NCBI RefSeq assembly: GCF_019048065.1 | Contig: NZ_CP077291.1 | Location: 4,030,001 to 4,094,000 of the forward strand | Direction of reading: 5' to 3' | Source of the DNA: Citrobacter farmeri | Lineage (GTDB): Bacteria; Pseudomonadota; Gammaproteobacteria; Enterobacterales; Enterobacteriaceae | Length of the DNA stretch: 64,000 bases | In this document: positions 10,667 to 20,654 of the stretch, piece by piece | Layout of the letters: each line of letters starts with the position of its first letter | Numbering within the stretch: the first letter of the stretch is position 1 | The notes under the pieces: generated by a model | Told to the model about the DNA's origin: nothing | Database searches by the model: none | What the model saw: only the letters and a program-made list of their open reading frames with translations | Position numbers and translations under genes: made by a program

Positions 10667-10782
10667 TGGGCAAGACATTGGCAGAAATGAGCATTGAGAG
10701 GATAGCCGCGCACGACCACAATATTCTCCATCCGGCAGACCCCGCCTGCCCTCTTTTTTTTACCCACATAAGGGAACGAGCA

Positions 10783-11946
10783 ATGAATAACTTTAATCTG
10801 CATACCCCGACTCGCATTCTGTTTGGTAAAGGTGCGATTGCTGAACTGCGCGCACAAATCCCTCAGGACGCACGCGTGCTGATCACTTATGGCGGCGGCA
10901 GCGTGAAAAAGACCGGCGTGCTGGCGCAGGTACAGGACGCACTGAAAGGTCTGGATGTCCGTGAATTTGGCGGCATCGAACCTAACCCGTCGTATGAAAC
11001 CCTGATGAACGCGGTAAAAATCGCCCGCGAAGAAAACATTACCTTCCTGTTGGCCGTTGGCGGGGGGTCTGTTCTTGATGGCACCAAATTCATCGCCGCT
11101 GCCGCTCATTATGCGGATGGCGTTGACCCGTGGCACATCCTGCAGACCAGCGGTAGCGACATCAAAAGCGCGATCCCGATGGGTTCCGTGCTAACGCTGC
11201 CGGCGACGGGTTCTGAATCCAACAAAGGTGCGGTCATCTCGCGTAAAACCACCGGTGACAAGCAGGCCTTCCACTCAGCACATGTGCAGCCGGTCTTTGC
11301 GGTACTGGATCCGGTTTACACTTACACCCTGCCGCCACGTCAGGTGGCCAACGGCGTGGTTGATGCATTTGTGCATACCGTTGAGCAGTACGTCACGTAT
11401 CCGGTTGATGCAAAAATTCAGGATCGCTTCGCGGAAGGCATTCTGCTGACGCTGGTAGAAGATGGCCCGAAAGCGCTGAAAGATCCGGAAAATTACGATG
11501 TTCGCGCAAACGTAATGTGGGCGGCTACCCAGGCGCTGAATGGTCTGATTGGCGCGGGTGTGCCGCAGGACTGGGCAACGCATATGCTGGGCCACGAACT
11601 GACGGCGATGCACGGTCTGGATCACGCCCAGACGCTGGCGGTGGTTCTGCCTGCACTGTGGAATGAAAAACGCGATACCAAACGTGGCAAACTGCTGCAA
11701 TATGCCGAGCGCGTATGGAACATCACCGACGGGTCTGAAGATGAGCGTATCGATGCCGCGATCGCGGCCACCCGTAATTTCTTCGAACAACTGGGCGTTC
11801 CGACTCGCCTGTCAGGCTATGGCCTTGATGGCAGTTCAATCCCGGCCCTGCTGGCGAAACTGGAAGAGCACGGCATGACGCAACTGGGTGAACATAAAGA
11901 TATTACCCTAGATGTCAGCCGTCGTATTTACGAGGCAGCCCGCTAA
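10783..11946 (+). CDS. yqhD: NADPH-dependent broad-substrate aldehyde reductase YqhD
   Basis: A 387-residue iron-type alcohol dehydrogenase (BDH-like). It has the GGGSVLDGTKF nucleotide-binding motif and the metal-ligand histidines in HMLGHELTAMHGLDHAQ. In E. coli it reduces butanal, acrolein, malondialdehyde, furfural and glyoxal-derived aldehydes with NADPH. The start at 10783 (MNNFNLHTPTRILFGKG) is that of K-12, with AAGGGAACGAG upstream; 54 upstream codons are excluded. It is followed after 104 bases by dkgA in the same operon. Confidence 0.96.
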   Translation: MNNFNLHTPTRILFGKGAIAELRAQIPQDARVLITYGGGSVKKTGVLAQVQDALKGLDVREFGGIEPNPSYETLMNAVKIAREENITFLLAVGGGSVLDGTKFIAAAAHYADGVDPWHILQTSGSDIKSAIPMGSVLTLPATGSESNKGAVISRKTTGDKQAFHSAHVQPVFAVLDPVYTYTLPPRQVANGVVDAFVHTVEQYVTYPVDAKIQDRFAEGILLTLVEDGPKALKDPENYDVRANVMWAATQALNGLIGAGVPQDWATHMLGHELTAMHGLDHAQTLAVVLPALWNEKRDTKRGKLLQYAERVWNITDGSEDERIDAAIAATRNFFEQLGVPTRLSGYGLDGSSIPALLAKLEEHGMTQLGEHKDITLDVSRRIYEAAR

Positions 11947-12004
11947 GCTTTTTTCACCTCTGGCTTTCGTTTTTGGGCATTTCGTCCAGACTTAAGTCAC
12001 CCTA

Positions 12005-12031
12005 CATCACCGGAGTCCCCCTCCGGTGATG
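12005..12031 (+). promoter_or_regulatory. Perfect hairpin in the yqhD-dkgA intergenic spacer
   Basis: CATCACCGGAG pairs perfectly with CTCCGGTGATG around the 5-base loop TCCCC. It ends 19 bases before the dkgA ATG, just ahead of its AAGGAGGA ribosome-binding site, and has no T run. This suits an mRNA-stabilising or processing structure within the operon rather than a terminator. Confidence 0.6.
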
Positions 12032-12050
12032 AGCACATGAAGGAGGAAAA

Positions 12051-12878
12051 ATGGCAAACCAAACCGTAATTAAGCTTCAGGATGGCAACGTAATGCCCCA
12101 ACTGGGGTTAGGCGTATGGAAAGCCGGTAACGACGAGGTCGTCTCCGCCATTCATAAAGCACTGGAAGTCGGCTATCGGTCTATAGATACCGCCGCCGCA
12201 TACAAAAATGAAGACGGCGTCGGCAAAGCGTTAGCCAGCGCAGGTCTCCCCCGCGACGAGTTGTTCATCACCACCAAGCTGTGGAATGACGATCAGAAGC
12301 GCCCCCGCGAAGCGTTAATGGAGAGCCTGGAAAAACTCCAGCTCGATTATCTCGATCTGTATCTGATGCACTGGCCGGTTCCGGCAATCGATCACTATGT
12401 TGCTGCCTGGCAAGGCATGATTGAGCTGCAAAAAGAGGGACTGATTAAGAGCATCGGCGTGTGTAACTTCCAGGTCAACCATCTCCAGAGACTGATTGAC
12501 GAAACGGGCGTCACACCGGTGATTAACCAGATCGAGCTGCATCCGCTGATGCAGCAGCGTCAGCTCCACGCATGGAATGCGACGCATAAAATCCAGACCG
12601 AGTCCTGGAGCCCGCTGGCGCAGGGCGGTGAAGGCGTTTTCGATCAAAAAATAATTCGCTCCCTGGCGGATAAATACGGTAAAACCCCGGCGCAGATTGT
12701 CATCCGCTGGCATCTGGATAACGGTCTGGTGGTGATTCCGAAATCCGTCACGCCGTCGCGTATCGCCGAGAACTTCGACGTCTGGGATTTTCGTCTCGAC
12801 AAAGATGAGCTGGGCGAGATCGCAAAACTCGATCAGGGCAAACGCCTGGGGCCTGACCCGGATCAGTTCGGCGGCTAA
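12051..12878 (+). CDS. dkgA: 2,5-diketo-D-gluconate / methylglyoxal reductase DkgA
   Basis: A 275-residue NADPH-dependent aldo-keto reductase (AKR5). The catalytic Asp and Tyr are in DTAAAYKNEDGVGKAL, the catalytic Lys in LFITTKLWNDD, and the active-site His in LDLYLMHWP; the C-terminal VVIPKSVTPSRIAENF binds NADPH. It reduces 2,5-diketogluconate, methylglyoxal and beta-keto esters. A near-perfect AAGGAGGA ribosome-binding site precedes it. It is the second gene of the YqhC-controlled operon and ends at a clear terminator. Confidence 0.96.
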   Translation: MANQTVIKLQDGNVMPQLGLGVWKAGNDEVVSAIHKALEVGYRSIDTAAAYKNEDGVGKALASAGLPRDELFITTKLWNDDQKRPREALMESLEKLQLDYLDLYLMHWPVPAIDHYVAAWQGMIELQKEGLIKSIGVCNFQVNHLQRLIDETGVTPVINQIELHPLMQQRQLHAWNATHKIQTESWSPLAQGGEGVFDQKIIRSLADKYGKTPAQIVIRWHLDNGLVVIPKSVTPSRIAENFDVWDFRLDKDELGEIAKLDQGKRLGPDPDQFGG

Positions 12879-12890
12879 TTCCCTTCTTTC

Positions 12891-12915
12891 AAGCCCGGCT
12901 TAACGTCGGGCTTTT
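12891..12915. terminator. Intrinsic terminator after dkgA
   Basis: AAGCCCG and CGGGCTT enclose a 9-base loop, followed by TT on the plus strand and, read from the other side, by GAAAG. It ends yqhD-dkgA and probably also the convergent lipoprotein gene. Confidence 0.8.
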
Positions 12916-12922
12916 ACTGTCT

Positions 12923-13333
12923 TCACTCCTGGCATGACACCTCCCCAGGTTTGTCCGGCAACGCACACGTCATGTTGAATTCCCTACCCTCAAGCGCGTG
13001 CGGCCCACCAAAAGCACCGCCCAGATCGGTTTCATAGTCCTTGCCATTCACACTCACGTGTAGCACAGAGTGAAAATACCAGTCCCCTGGCCCTATTGGC
13101 AAAAAGAAGGTCCATTTATAGGCAGCCGGAAAAGCAAAACGACCATCGCCATCAGAGTGTGTCTGAGCGGACTTCTCACTGCTGCTCACCAGGATCAGTT
13201 GCGCACCTTGTACTGGTTCACCGGAACTATCGACAAGCCGTCCTGCCACCTCAGGCTGTATCTGCTGATGCACCACGCAACCGCTTTGCAGTAGTGCGAT
13301 CGCTATCGCCCCAACCATCATCCCTGCTTTCAT
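12923..13333 (-). CDS. Small lipoprotein with carboxypeptidase-regulatory-like (beta-sandwich) domain
   Basis: A 136-residue protein starting MKAGMMVGAIAIALLQSGC: a short lipoprotein signal with Cys19 as the lipidated residue (glutamine at -3 is unusual but tolerated). Then comes PEVAGRLVDSSGEPVQGAQLIL and THSDGDGRFAFP, the typical opening of a CarboxypepD-regulatory/transthyretin-like beta sandwich. Two further cysteines near the C-terminus (C128 and C135 by my count) may form a disulphide. The start at 13333 is chosen because GGAG lies 7 bases upstream and a signal peptide follows; the open frame runs 33 codons further. Function unknown. K-12 has yqhG/yqhH at this position, which it does not resemble. 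Confidence 0.75.
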   Translation of the reverse strand: MKAGMMVGAIAIALLQSGCVVHQQIQPEVAGRLVDSSGEPVQGAQLILVSSSEKSAQTHSDGDGRFAFPAAYKWTFFLPIGPGDWYFHSVLHVSVNGKDYETDLGGAFGGPHALEGREFNMTCALPDKPGEVSCQE

Positions 13334-13447
13334 CTCTGCTCCCGATATTCTTTTGCTTGCTATGGACGAAAAAATGGCTGCAACAGCAGCCAAATTTATC
13401 ACGCGATATAAACGACCCGGTACGTTTGACATTACCGGGCTACCGAT

Positions 13448-15619
13448 TTATCGTCCGGCGACTTTTGCCCGCTTTTTATTGGCGGCAGGCGTCTGACGCT
13501 GATGCGCCACCGGTGTGTGCTTGGTCAACGCCGGACGGGTGTTGCGGTTCTGACGACGCGCCTCGCGCATCTCTTCCAGCGTTGGCGCAGGCACCAGACA
13601 CTCGCGGCGCCCGCCAATCAGGTGCTTTTTACCCATCTCTTCCAGCGCCTGACGGATCATCGGCCAGTTTGCCGGATCGTGGTAACGCAGTAGCGCTTTA
13701 TGCAGACGACGCTGCTTATCGCCTTTCGGCACCACCACATCTTCACTCTTATAGCCAATTTTACCCAACGGGTTTTTGCCGGTGTAATACATGGTGGTCG
13801 AGTTTGCCAGCGGCGACGGATAGAAGTTCTGCACCTGATCGAGACGGAAGCGATGTTTCTTCAGCCACAGCGCCAGATTCACCATATCCTCGTCACGTGT
13901 CCCTGGGTGTGCGGAGATGAAATACGGGATCAGATACTGCTCTTTGCCAGCCTGCTTCGAGTAGAGATCGAACAGTTCCTTGAAACGGTCATAGCTGCCC
14001 ATGCCCGGTTTCATCATCTTCGACAGCGGCCCTTCTTCGGTATGCTCCGGCGCTATCTTCAGATAACCGCCGACGTGGTGGCTCGCCAGTTCTTTAATAT
14101 AGCGCGGGTCTTCAACCGCGATATCGTAACGCACGCCGGAGGCGATGAGGATCTTTTTGATGCCTTTCAGGTCGCGGGCACGACGATAAAGGTTGATCGT
14201 CGGCTCGTGGTTGGTATCCATATGCGGACAGATGTCCGGATAGACGCACGACAGACGACGGCAGGTCTGTTCCGCACGCGGTGACTTGCAGCGCAGCATG
14301 TACATGTTGGCCGTCGGGCCACCGAGATCGGAGATCACGCCGGTGAAGCCCGGGACGGTATCGCGGATCGCTTCGATCTCATTAATGATCGAATCTTCAG
14401 AGCGGCTCTGGATAATGCGCCCTTCATGCTCGGTGATCGAACAGAACGAGCAGCCGCCAAAGCAGCCGCGCATAATGTTGATTGAGAAACGAATCATCTC
14501 ATAGGCCGGAATGCGGCTGTTGCCATACGCCGGGTGCGGCACGCGCTTATACGGCAGGGCGAAGACGCTGTCCATCTCTTCGGTTGACAGCGGGATCGCC
14601 GGCGGGTTGATCCAGATGTAGCGATCGCCATGCTTTTGCATCAACGCACGCGCACAACCAGGGTTAGTTTCATGGTGCAGGATCCGCGAGGCGTGCGCAT
14701 ACAGCACTTTGTCGCCCTTCACTTTTTCAAAGGACGGCAGCAGAACGTAGGTCTTTTCCCACGGCTTCGGACGCGCTGGCTGCACGGTGATGGCTTTGGC
14801 CTCCTGCTTTTTCGGCGCGACGGGTTTGTTGTCGGCACACGGCAAATCTTCGCCATACGGATGCGGGATCGGGTCAATTTTCCCCGGCGTATCCAGACGC
14901 GTAGAATCGACGCCGCTCCAGCCAGGCAGCGCTTCTTTCACCATAATCGCGGTGTTACGCACATCGCGGATCTGGCTGATGGTTTCCCCCATCGCCAGAC
15001 GGTGTGCCACTTCTACCAGCGGACGTTCGCCGTTACCAAACATCAGCATGTCGGCCTTGGAATCCACCAGCACGGAACGGCGCACGGTATCGGACCAGTA
15101 ATCATAATGCGCGGTACGGCGCAGGCTCGCTTCAATGCCGCCAAGGATCACCGGCACGTCTTTCCACGCCTCTTTGCAGCGCTGGGTATAGACCAGCGTG
15201 GCGCGATCCGGGCGCTTGCCCGCCACGTTATCCGGGGTATAGGCATCATCATGGCGCAGGCGACGATCGGCGGTATAGCGGTTGATCATCGAGTCCATGT
15301 TGCCAGCGGTTACGCCAAAGAACAGGTTCGGTTTGCCCAGACGCATGAAATCGTCTTTGCTGTTCCAGTCCGGCTGCGCAATGATGCCGACACGGAAGCC
15401 CTGCGCTTCCAGCATTCGGCCGCAAATCGCCATACCGAAACTCGGGTGATCGACATAGGCGTCACCGGTAACCAAAATAATGTCGCAGCTATCCCAGCCA
15501 AGTTGATCCATTTCGTCGCGTGACATCGGCAAAAAAGGAGCGGGACCAAAACAGGCCGCCCAGTACTGAGGCCAGGAGAAGAGATCTCTGTCTGGCTGGA
15601 TCAGGGATATTGCGCTCAT
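13448..15619 (-). CDS. ygiQ: YgiQ, radical SAM protein (UPF0313)
   Basis: A 723-residue radical SAM protein. The iron-sulphur motif CxxxCxxC is in [19 protein letters not shown], with [12 protein letters not shown] and [14 protein letters not shown] downstream. The N-terminal part (residues 1-330) is a UPF0313 domain. Substrate and reaction are unknown. The N-terminus is that of E. coli YgiQ (739 residues as I recall); the disordered basic tail is about 16 residues shorter here. Monocistronic, upstream of the lipoprotein gene on the same strand. Confidence 0.94.
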   Translation of the reverse strand: MSAISLIQPDRDLFSWPQYWAACFGPAPFLPMSRDEMDQLGWDSCDIILVTGDAYVDHPSFGMAICGRMLEAQGFRVGIIAQPDWNSKDDFMRLGKPNLFFGVTAGNMDSMINRYTADRRLRHDDAYTPDNVAGKRPDRATLVYTQRCKEAWKDVPVILGGIEASLRRTAHYDYWSDTVRRSVLVDSKADMLMFGNGERPLVEVAHRLAMGETISQIRDVRNTAIMVKEALPGWSGVDSTRLDTPGKIDPIPHPYGEDLPCADNKPVAPKKQEAKAITVQPARPKPWEKTYVLLPSFEKVKGDKVLYAHASRILHHETNPGCARALMQKHGDRYIWINPPAIPLSTEEMDSVFALPYKRVPHPAYGNSRIPAYEMIRFSINIMRGCFGGCSFCSITEHEGRIIQSRSEDSIINEIEAIRDTVPGFTGVISDLGGPTANMYMLRCKSPRAEQTCRRLSCVYPDICPHMDTNHEPTINLYRRARDLKGIKKILIASGVRYDIAVEDPRYIKELASHHVGGYLKIAPEHTEEGPLSKMMKPGMGSYDRFKELFDLYSKQAGKEQYLIPYFISAHPGTRDEDMVNLALWLKKHRFRLDQVQNFYPSPLANSTTMYYTGKNPLGKIGYKSEDVVVPKGDKQRRLHKALLRYHDPANWPMIRQALEEMGKKHLIGGRRECLVPAPTLEEMREARRQNRNTRPALTKHTPVAHQRQTPAANKKRAKVAGR

Positions 15620-15697
15620 AGTGCTTCCAAAAATGGTAAAAAAATAATCAAAGGCCGGCGATTATATGCCGGAACGAAAGAGAAATCGAAGGATAAT

Positions 15698-15721
15698 CTC
15701 TCTCGCACATCAGCGAGAGAG
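15698..15721. terminator. Hairpin just downstream of ftsP
   Basis: CTCTCTCG and CGAGAGAG enclose an 8-base loop, 7 bases past the ftsP stop. No clear T run follows, so it may be a 3'-end stabilising structure or a weak terminator before ygiQ. Confidence 0.5.
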
Positions 15722-15728
15722 AGGAGGA

Positions 15729-17141
15729 TTACGCCGCCGGATTGACCAGAATCTGCCCGATAGAACCACGGTCCGCCATTTCCAGCGTCTGGCTGTTAAA
15801 GTAGAACGGGAAATGCGCCCAGGAAGGCTGTCCGTACCAGACCAGCAGTTCCACCTGCCCATCCACCCAGACGGTATCTTTCCAGCCACGATCTTCCGGG
15901 AACGGCATCGCGCCATTAACGTTACGCACGAGGAACGATACCCCTTCGATGTGGAACGACTGCGGCATATCGGCACGCACCGTCCAGCGCTCCCAGGAGC
16001 CCTGCTGCGCGGTGATATCAATGCGGTTGACGTCCCATAGCTGGCCGTTGATGCCCGGATCGTCGCCCAAACTGATATCGCGACTGCGAATCGGCGTACC
16101 GCTCATGATCTCAGTCGGCAGCAGACGCATCGGCAGGCTGTCGGTCACCAATGGCAGCAGGCCGGTTGGGCGCAGCGTTAACACCAGCGTGGAAACCAGA
16201 ATGCTCGACGGTTCAAAGAAACCACGGATCCTGTCGACAATGCTCGCCGCCTCGCCACAGGTAATCGACACTTCATCGCCATTGGTCATATCGACCAGAA
16301 TTTCTCGGCGCTCGCCGGGTGCCAGCGACAGTTGCTTGACTGACACCGGCGCGGGCAAAAAGCCCTGATCGCCGGAGATGACATGCAGCGCGCGTCCGTC
16401 ACTCATCTGCAACTGATAACGACGGGAGTTAGAGGCGTTCAGCAGGCGCAAACGCACCCAGCCACGGGAGACTTCCACGTAAGGACTTTGCACCCCGTTG
16501 ACCAACAGCGTATCGCCGACAAAGCCGCCGCTGCCAGGCTCGCTGTATTCCGGCGTGCCAAAGTTATCCAGTCGCTTATCCTGAATAATGACGGGGAAGT
16601 CATCGACGCCATAATGGTTTGGGATCGGCAGCGATTTACTCACCTCATCTTCAACCAACCACATCCCCGCCAGACCGTTGTATACCTGCTGGGCGGTACG
16701 GTTCGGCGTATTGGCGTGATACCACAGCGTGGCGGCATTCTGACGAATAGGCAGCACGGGCGCCCAGTCCGCGTTTGGCGACATCATGCGCGCCGGACCG
16801 CCCATCAGCGGACCTGGCACCTGTAGACCGGCGATAGTCATAGAGACATTTTCCGCCAGACGGTTACTGTAGATCAGTTTAACGTCATCCCCTTTCCAGA
16901 CGCGGATCGTCGGACCGAGGTAACGCCCGTTAATCCCCCAGACTGGCGCCCGCGTGCCCTGGGTAAAGGACCAGTGCGAACGCTGTAGCGTCATAAACAG
17001 CGGCTGGCCCCGGCGTGACTCCAGTAGCGGCGGAACGGGCAGCGGCTGTTGCTGACCGGCAGCATTGGCCCTCAGCGGAACAGCACCGGCACACAGCGCG
17101 ATCCCCGATGCCTGAATGAACTGACGCCGACTGAATGACAT
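15729..17141 (-). CDS. ftsP: FtsP (SufI), Tat-exported cell-division protein
   Basis: A 470-residue periplasmic protein of the multicopper-oxidase fold. The Tat signal is at the very N-terminus (SFSRRQFIQASGIALCAGAV, cleaved after the Ala-rich stretch near residue 27). Three cupredoxin-like domains follow. The copper-ligand His clusters of true oxidases are largely lost, as in E. coli FtsP, which stabilises the divisome under stress. It lies 122 bases downstream of plsC on the same strand, as in K-12. Confidence 0.94.
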   Translation of the reverse strand: MSFSRRQFIQASGIALCAGAVPLRANAAGQQQPLPVPPLLESRRGQPLFMTLQRSHWSFTQGTRAPVWGINGRYLGPTIRVWKGDDVKLIYSNRLAENVSMTIAGLQVPGPLMGGPARMMSPNADWAPVLPIRQNAATLWYHANTPNRTAQQVYNGLAGMWLVEDEVSKSLPIPNHYGVDDFPVIIQDKRLDNFGTPEYSEPGSGGFVGDTLLVNGVQSPYVEVSRGWVRLRLLNASNSRRYQLQMSDGRALHVISGDQGFLPAPVSVKQLSLAPGERREILVDMTNGDEVSITCGEAASIVDRIRGFFEPSSILVSTLVLTLRPTGLLPLVTDSLPMRLLPTEIMSGTPIRSRDISLGDDPGINGQLWDVNRIDITAQQGSWERWTVRADMPQSFHIEGVSFLVRNVNGAMPFPEDRGWKDTVWVDGQVELLVWYGQPSWAHFPFYFNSQTLEMADRGSIGQILVNPAA

Positions 17142-17209
17142 ATAAGCTCCATGTAAAACTGGCTAAATTACGGGCAGGAACTCGTTTCCTGCAAAAACTC
17201 GTCATACTC

Positions 17210-17239
17210 CACGCTGCATGTACATTGGCTTGCAGCGTG
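17210..17239 (-). terminator. Hairpin between plsC and ftsP
   Basis: CACGCTGCA and TGCAGCGTG form a 9-base perfect stem with a 12-base loop, 24 bases past the plsC stop. A second small stem (GCAGGAA / TTCCTGC, 17174-17191) follows after a T-rich stretch. This may be partial termination between plsC and ftsP. Confidence 0.45.
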
Positions 17240-17263
17240 AATGAGTAAGCATTTGTCGCTGAA

Positions 17264-18001
17264 TCAAACTTTCCCGGCAGCTTCTCGCTCGGCGACTTCT
17301 TGATCAAGTTCAGCAATCTTTTGTTCCATCAGCGAGCGGCAGTGCGCGGCCAGTTCACGAACCTGATCTTTACCATACTGACTGGTATCCACCGGCGGCA
17401 GCATCTCCACAATCACCAGACCATTTTTCAGGCGATTCAGGTTAATTTTATTCGAGGTATTGGAAACGCACACCGGAATAATTGGGACGCCAGCAGCAAT
17501 CGCGGCATGAAAAGCCCCGGTTTTAAACGGCAGCAGGCCACGCCCCCGGCTACGAGTGCCTTCCGGGAACATCCAGATGGAGATGCGACGCTTTTTAAAA
17601 TGGTTCACTACTTCGGCAATCGTACCGTGCGCTTTTGCACGGTTATTACGGTCAATCAGCAGATTTCCCGTCAGCCAGTACAGTTGACCAAAAAACGGGA
17701 TCCACAGCAGGCTTTTCTTCCCAACGGTCACGGTTGGCGGCTGCACGATATTCGCGGCGGTCACCATATCGTAATTATTCTGATGGTTAGCGATGTAGAT
17801 AGCGTTGCCGTAGCTTTCCGCATCCGCGGGTTTACGGCACTCAACTTTCAGGCCGAACACCGGCGACAGACGACCAAACATGTGCCCGAAGGTCGCGACG
17901 TGTTTTGGGTTACGCGGGCTGAGTAAGCAGTAAAGAGAACCGAAAACACAAACCAGAATGGAATAGATAACGGTAATAATAAGTCGAAAAATAAATAGCA
18001 T
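17264..18001 (-). CDS. plsC: 1-acyl-sn-glycerol-3-phosphate acyltransferase PlsC
   Basis: A 245-residue inner-membrane acyltransferase making phosphatidic acid from lysophosphatidic acid. The catalytic HX4D is in IANHQNNYDMV, the acyl-acceptor motif in MFPEGTRSRGRGLLPFKTGA, and the third motif in VPIIPVCV. An N-terminal membrane segment occupies about residues 3-25. Length equals the E. coli enzyme. Upstream of ftsP. Confidence 0.97.
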   Translation of the reverse strand: MLFIFRLIITVIYSILVCVFGSLYCLLSPRNPKHVATFGHMFGRLSPVFGLKVECRKPADAESYGNAIYIANHQNNYDMVTAANIVQPPTVTVGKKSLLWIPFFGQLYWLTGNLLIDRNNRAKAHGTIAEVVNHFKKRRISIWMFPEGTRSRGRGLLPFKTGAFHAAIAAGVPIIPVCVSNTSNKINLNRLKNGLVIVEMLPPVDTSQYGKDQVRELAAHCRSLMEQKIAELDQEVAEREAAGKV

Positions 18002-18226
18002 AACAACCTCTGAAGGCCTAAGAGCCCGGGATTCTACGTCACCTGCTATCCAGGTTAGGGTATTGTTAATATGGCTCTCTGGAAAACTGTATTGTTAATC
18101 GCTACTCACGAATAAACAACGGTTTTACGGGAAATTTTACTGTAATTCGGCAGGAGCGAATGGCTCGCCCCTTGCGGCGGATACCGCCGTAAGCCCTGAT
18201 CCGGTCCACAAGAGGCATCTGCGTAA

Positions 18227-18253
18227 GCCGGATGAGGCAAAGCCCCATCCGGC
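18227..18253. repeat. REP-like hairpin downstream of parC
   Basis: GCCGGATG and CATCCGGC form an 8-base stem with an 11-base loop, a typical REP unit, 13 bases past the parC stop. The remaining DNA up to the plsC start (18002-18226) holds no gene or other structure that I can support. Confidence 0.75.
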
Positions 18254-18265
18254 ATTTCACGCAAA

Positions 18266-20524
18266 TTACTCTTCGCTGTCACCGCTGCCAGCACGACGCG
18301 GCGAATCAATGTCGATGCGATCGATGCGCTGCAAACCGCGCATCAACGTCCCGCGACGACCTCGTTCGCCGGTCACTTTCTGCAACTCTTCAGGACGCAG
18401 CTTAATTTTGCGTTTCCCGACGTGAATAGTCAGCGTGCTCTGCGGCGGCAGAACATAGAGCAGCGCCAGCGCGTCGTCACCACGCGCCGCTTCTGCGGAC
18501 GGAATGTTGATGATCTTATTCCCTTTCCCTTTCGATAGCTGCGGCAGATCGCTGACCGGGAACATCAGCATACGTCCGGCCTGCGTAATCGCCAGCAGCA
18601 TATCCGTTTCATCTTCAATCACCACCGGCGGCATAACGCGAGCATTTTCCGGAAGCGTAATGAGCGTCTTACCGGCACGGTTACGCGCCACCAGATCGTT
18701 GAACGTACAGACAAAACCGTAACCCGCATTCGATGCCATCAGCAGTTTCTGCTCATCGCCTTCCATCAGCATATGCTCAACGGTAGCGCCTGGCGGTAGC
18801 GTCAGTTTACCGGTCAACGGCTCGCCCTGACCGCGCGCCGACGGCAGCGTGATCGGGTCAATGGCGTAACTGCGCCCGGTGGTATCGATAAACACCACCG
18901 GCTGGTTACTCTTACCTTTCACCGCCGACTTAAAGCTATCGCCCGCTTTGTAGTTCAGTCCCTGCGCGTCGATGTCGTGACCTTTGGCGCTACGCACCCA
19001 GCCCATCTGAGACAGTACGATCGTCACCGGCTCAGACGGCAGCATGTCGTGTTCGCTCATCGCTTTCGCTTCTTCGCGCTCGCGCAGCGGTGAACGACGA
19101 TCGTCACCATAGGCGTCGGCATCCGCCTGCAACTCTTTCTTCAGCAGGGTATTCATTTTGCGTTCAGAGGCGAGAATCGCCTGCAGCTGATCGCGCTCTT
19201 TCGCCAGCTCATCCTGCTCACCGCGAATCTTCATCTCTTCCAGTTTGGCGAGATGACGCAATTTCAGTTCGAGGATTGCTTCGGCCTGCGTTTCGGTAAT
19301 ACCAAAACGCGACATCAGCGCTGGCTTGGGCTCATCTTCAGTACGGATGATCTCAATGACTTCGTCGATATTGAGAAACGCCACCAGCAAACCTTCCAGG
19401 ATATGCAGGCGTTTGAGGACTTTCTCCAGACGATAGTTCAGGCGGCGACGCACGGTATCACGACGGAACGCCAGCCATTCGGTGAGGATCTCCAGCAGGT
19501 TTTTCACCGCCGGACGCCCGTCAAGACCGATCATATTGAGGTTAATGCGATAGCTCTTTTCCAGATCGGTGGTCGCAAACAGGTGGTTCATTACCTGCTC
19601 CATGTCCACACGATTGGAACGCGGCACCACCACCAGACGAGTCGGGTTTTCGTGATCTGACTCATCGCGCAGATCGTCGACCATTGGCAGCTTTTTATTG
19701 CGCATCTGGGCCGCGATTTGCTCCAGTACGCGCGCGCCGGAGACCTGATGCGGCAGTGCAGTAATTACCACCGCGCCGTCTTCTTTCTTCCACACCGCAC
19801 GCATGCGCACGGAGCCGCGTCCATTTTCATAAATCTTACGAATTTCGGCGCGCGGGGTAATGATTTCCGCTTCGGTCGGGTAGTCCGGGCCGTGAACAAT
19901 ATCCAGCAGCTCGTCCAGCGTCGTTTTCGGCTGTTCAATCAGGGTAATCGCGGCTTTTGCCACTTCGCGCAGGTTGTGCGGCGGGATATCCGTCGCCATG
20001 CCGACCGCGATACCGGTTGTGCCGTTAAGCAGGATATTCGGCAGACGCGCGGGCAGCATTTTCGGCTCCTGCATCGTCCCGTCGAAGTTGGGCACCCAGT
20101 CTGCGGTTCCCTGTCCCAGTTCGCTCAGCAACAGTTCAGCGTATTTTGACAGGCGGGATTCGGTATAACGCATCGCCGCGAAGGATTTCGGATCGTCTGG
20201 CGCCCCCCAGTTCCCCTGGCCATCAACCAGCGGATAACGGTAAGAGAACGGCTGCGCCATCAGCACCATGGCCTCATAGCAGGCGCTGTCCCCGTGCGGG
20301 TGGTATTTACCCAACACGTCGCCGACGGTACGGGCGGATTTTTTAAATTTGGCGCTGGCGTTCAGCCCCAGCTCTGACATCGCATAGACGATGCGGCGCT
20401 GAACGGGTTTCAGACCATCACCAATAAACGGCAACGCCCTGTCCATGATGACGTACATGGAGTAATTCAGATAGGCGTTTTCCGTGAATTCATGCAGCGC
20501 AAGGCGCTCTGCCATATCGCTCAT
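18266..20524 (-). CDS. parC: Topoisomerase IV subunit A ParC
   Basis: A 752-residue type IIA topoisomerase subunit that, with ParE, decatenates daughter chromosomes. The DNA-breaking tyrosine is Tyr120 in AAMRYTESR. The quinolone-determining segment [12 protein letters not shown] has the susceptible residues Ser80 and Glu84. The C-terminal half carries the beta-pinwheel repeats. In E. coli K-12 parC is followed by ygiS and the mqsRA toxin-antitoxin genes before ygiW; here ygiW follows directly, so these are absent. Confidence 0.98.
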   Translation of the reverse strand: MSDMAERLALHEFTENAYLNYSMYVIMDRALPFIGDGLKPVQRRIVYAMSELGLNASAKFKKSARTVGDVLGKYHPHGDSACYEAMVLMAQPFSYRYPLVDGQGNWGAPDDPKSFAAMRYTESRLSKYAELLLSELGQGTADWVPNFDGTMQEPKMLPARLPNILLNGTTGIAVGMATDIPPHNLREVAKAAITLIEQPKTTLDELLDIVHGPDYPTEAEIITPRAEIRKIYENGRGSVRMRAVWKKEDGAVVITALPHQVSGARVLEQIAAQMRNKKLPMVDDLRDESDHENPTRLVVVPRSNRVDMEQVMNHLFATTDLEKSYRINLNMIGLDGRPAVKNLLEILTEWLAFRRDTVRRRLNYRLEKVLKRLHILEGLLVAFLNIDEVIEIIRTEDEPKPALMSRFGITETQAEAILELKLRHLAKLEEMKIRGEQDELAKERDQLQAILASERKMNTLLKKELQADADAYGDDRRSPLREREEAKAMSEHDMLPSEPVTIVLSQMGWVRSAKGHDIDAQGLNYKAGDSFKSAVKGKSNQPVVFIDTTGRSYAIDPITLPSARGQGEPLTGKLTLPPGATVEHMLMEGDEQKLLMASNAGYGFVCTFNDLVARNRAGKTLITLPENARVMPPVVIEDETDMLLAITQAGRMLMFPVSDLPQLSKGKGNKIINIPSAEAARGDDALALLYVLPPQSTLTIHVGKRKIKLRPEELQKVTGERGRRGTLMRGLQRIDRIDIDSPRRAGSGDSEE

Positions 20525-20617
20525 TAATCGTGATTCCTCAACTGTAAGCCCGCCAGATACCCGGTATCTTTTCAGGCAATATTGCCGCAGATACTACCTT
20601 ATCTGACGCGTTGAGTC

Positions 20618-20645
20618 ACAAAGAAAAGGGCCGCGAACGCGGCCC
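20618..20645 (-). terminator. Terminator of ygiW
   Basis: GGGCCGC, tetraloop, GCGGCCC, followed on the minus strand by TTTTCTTT, 10 bases past the ygiW stop. It is a textbook intrinsic terminator. Confidence 0.85.
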
Positions 20646-20654
20646 TGACAGGGA

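Noticed and set aside
12005..12031. Terminator between yqhD and dkgA
   Set aside because: The hairpin is strong but lacks a T run, and the two genes are known to be co-transcribed in E. coli.
14630..15523. 297-codon open frame on the plus strand
   Set aside because: It is antisense to ygiQ with arginine/histidine-rich, low-information translation; ygiQ is clearly the real gene.
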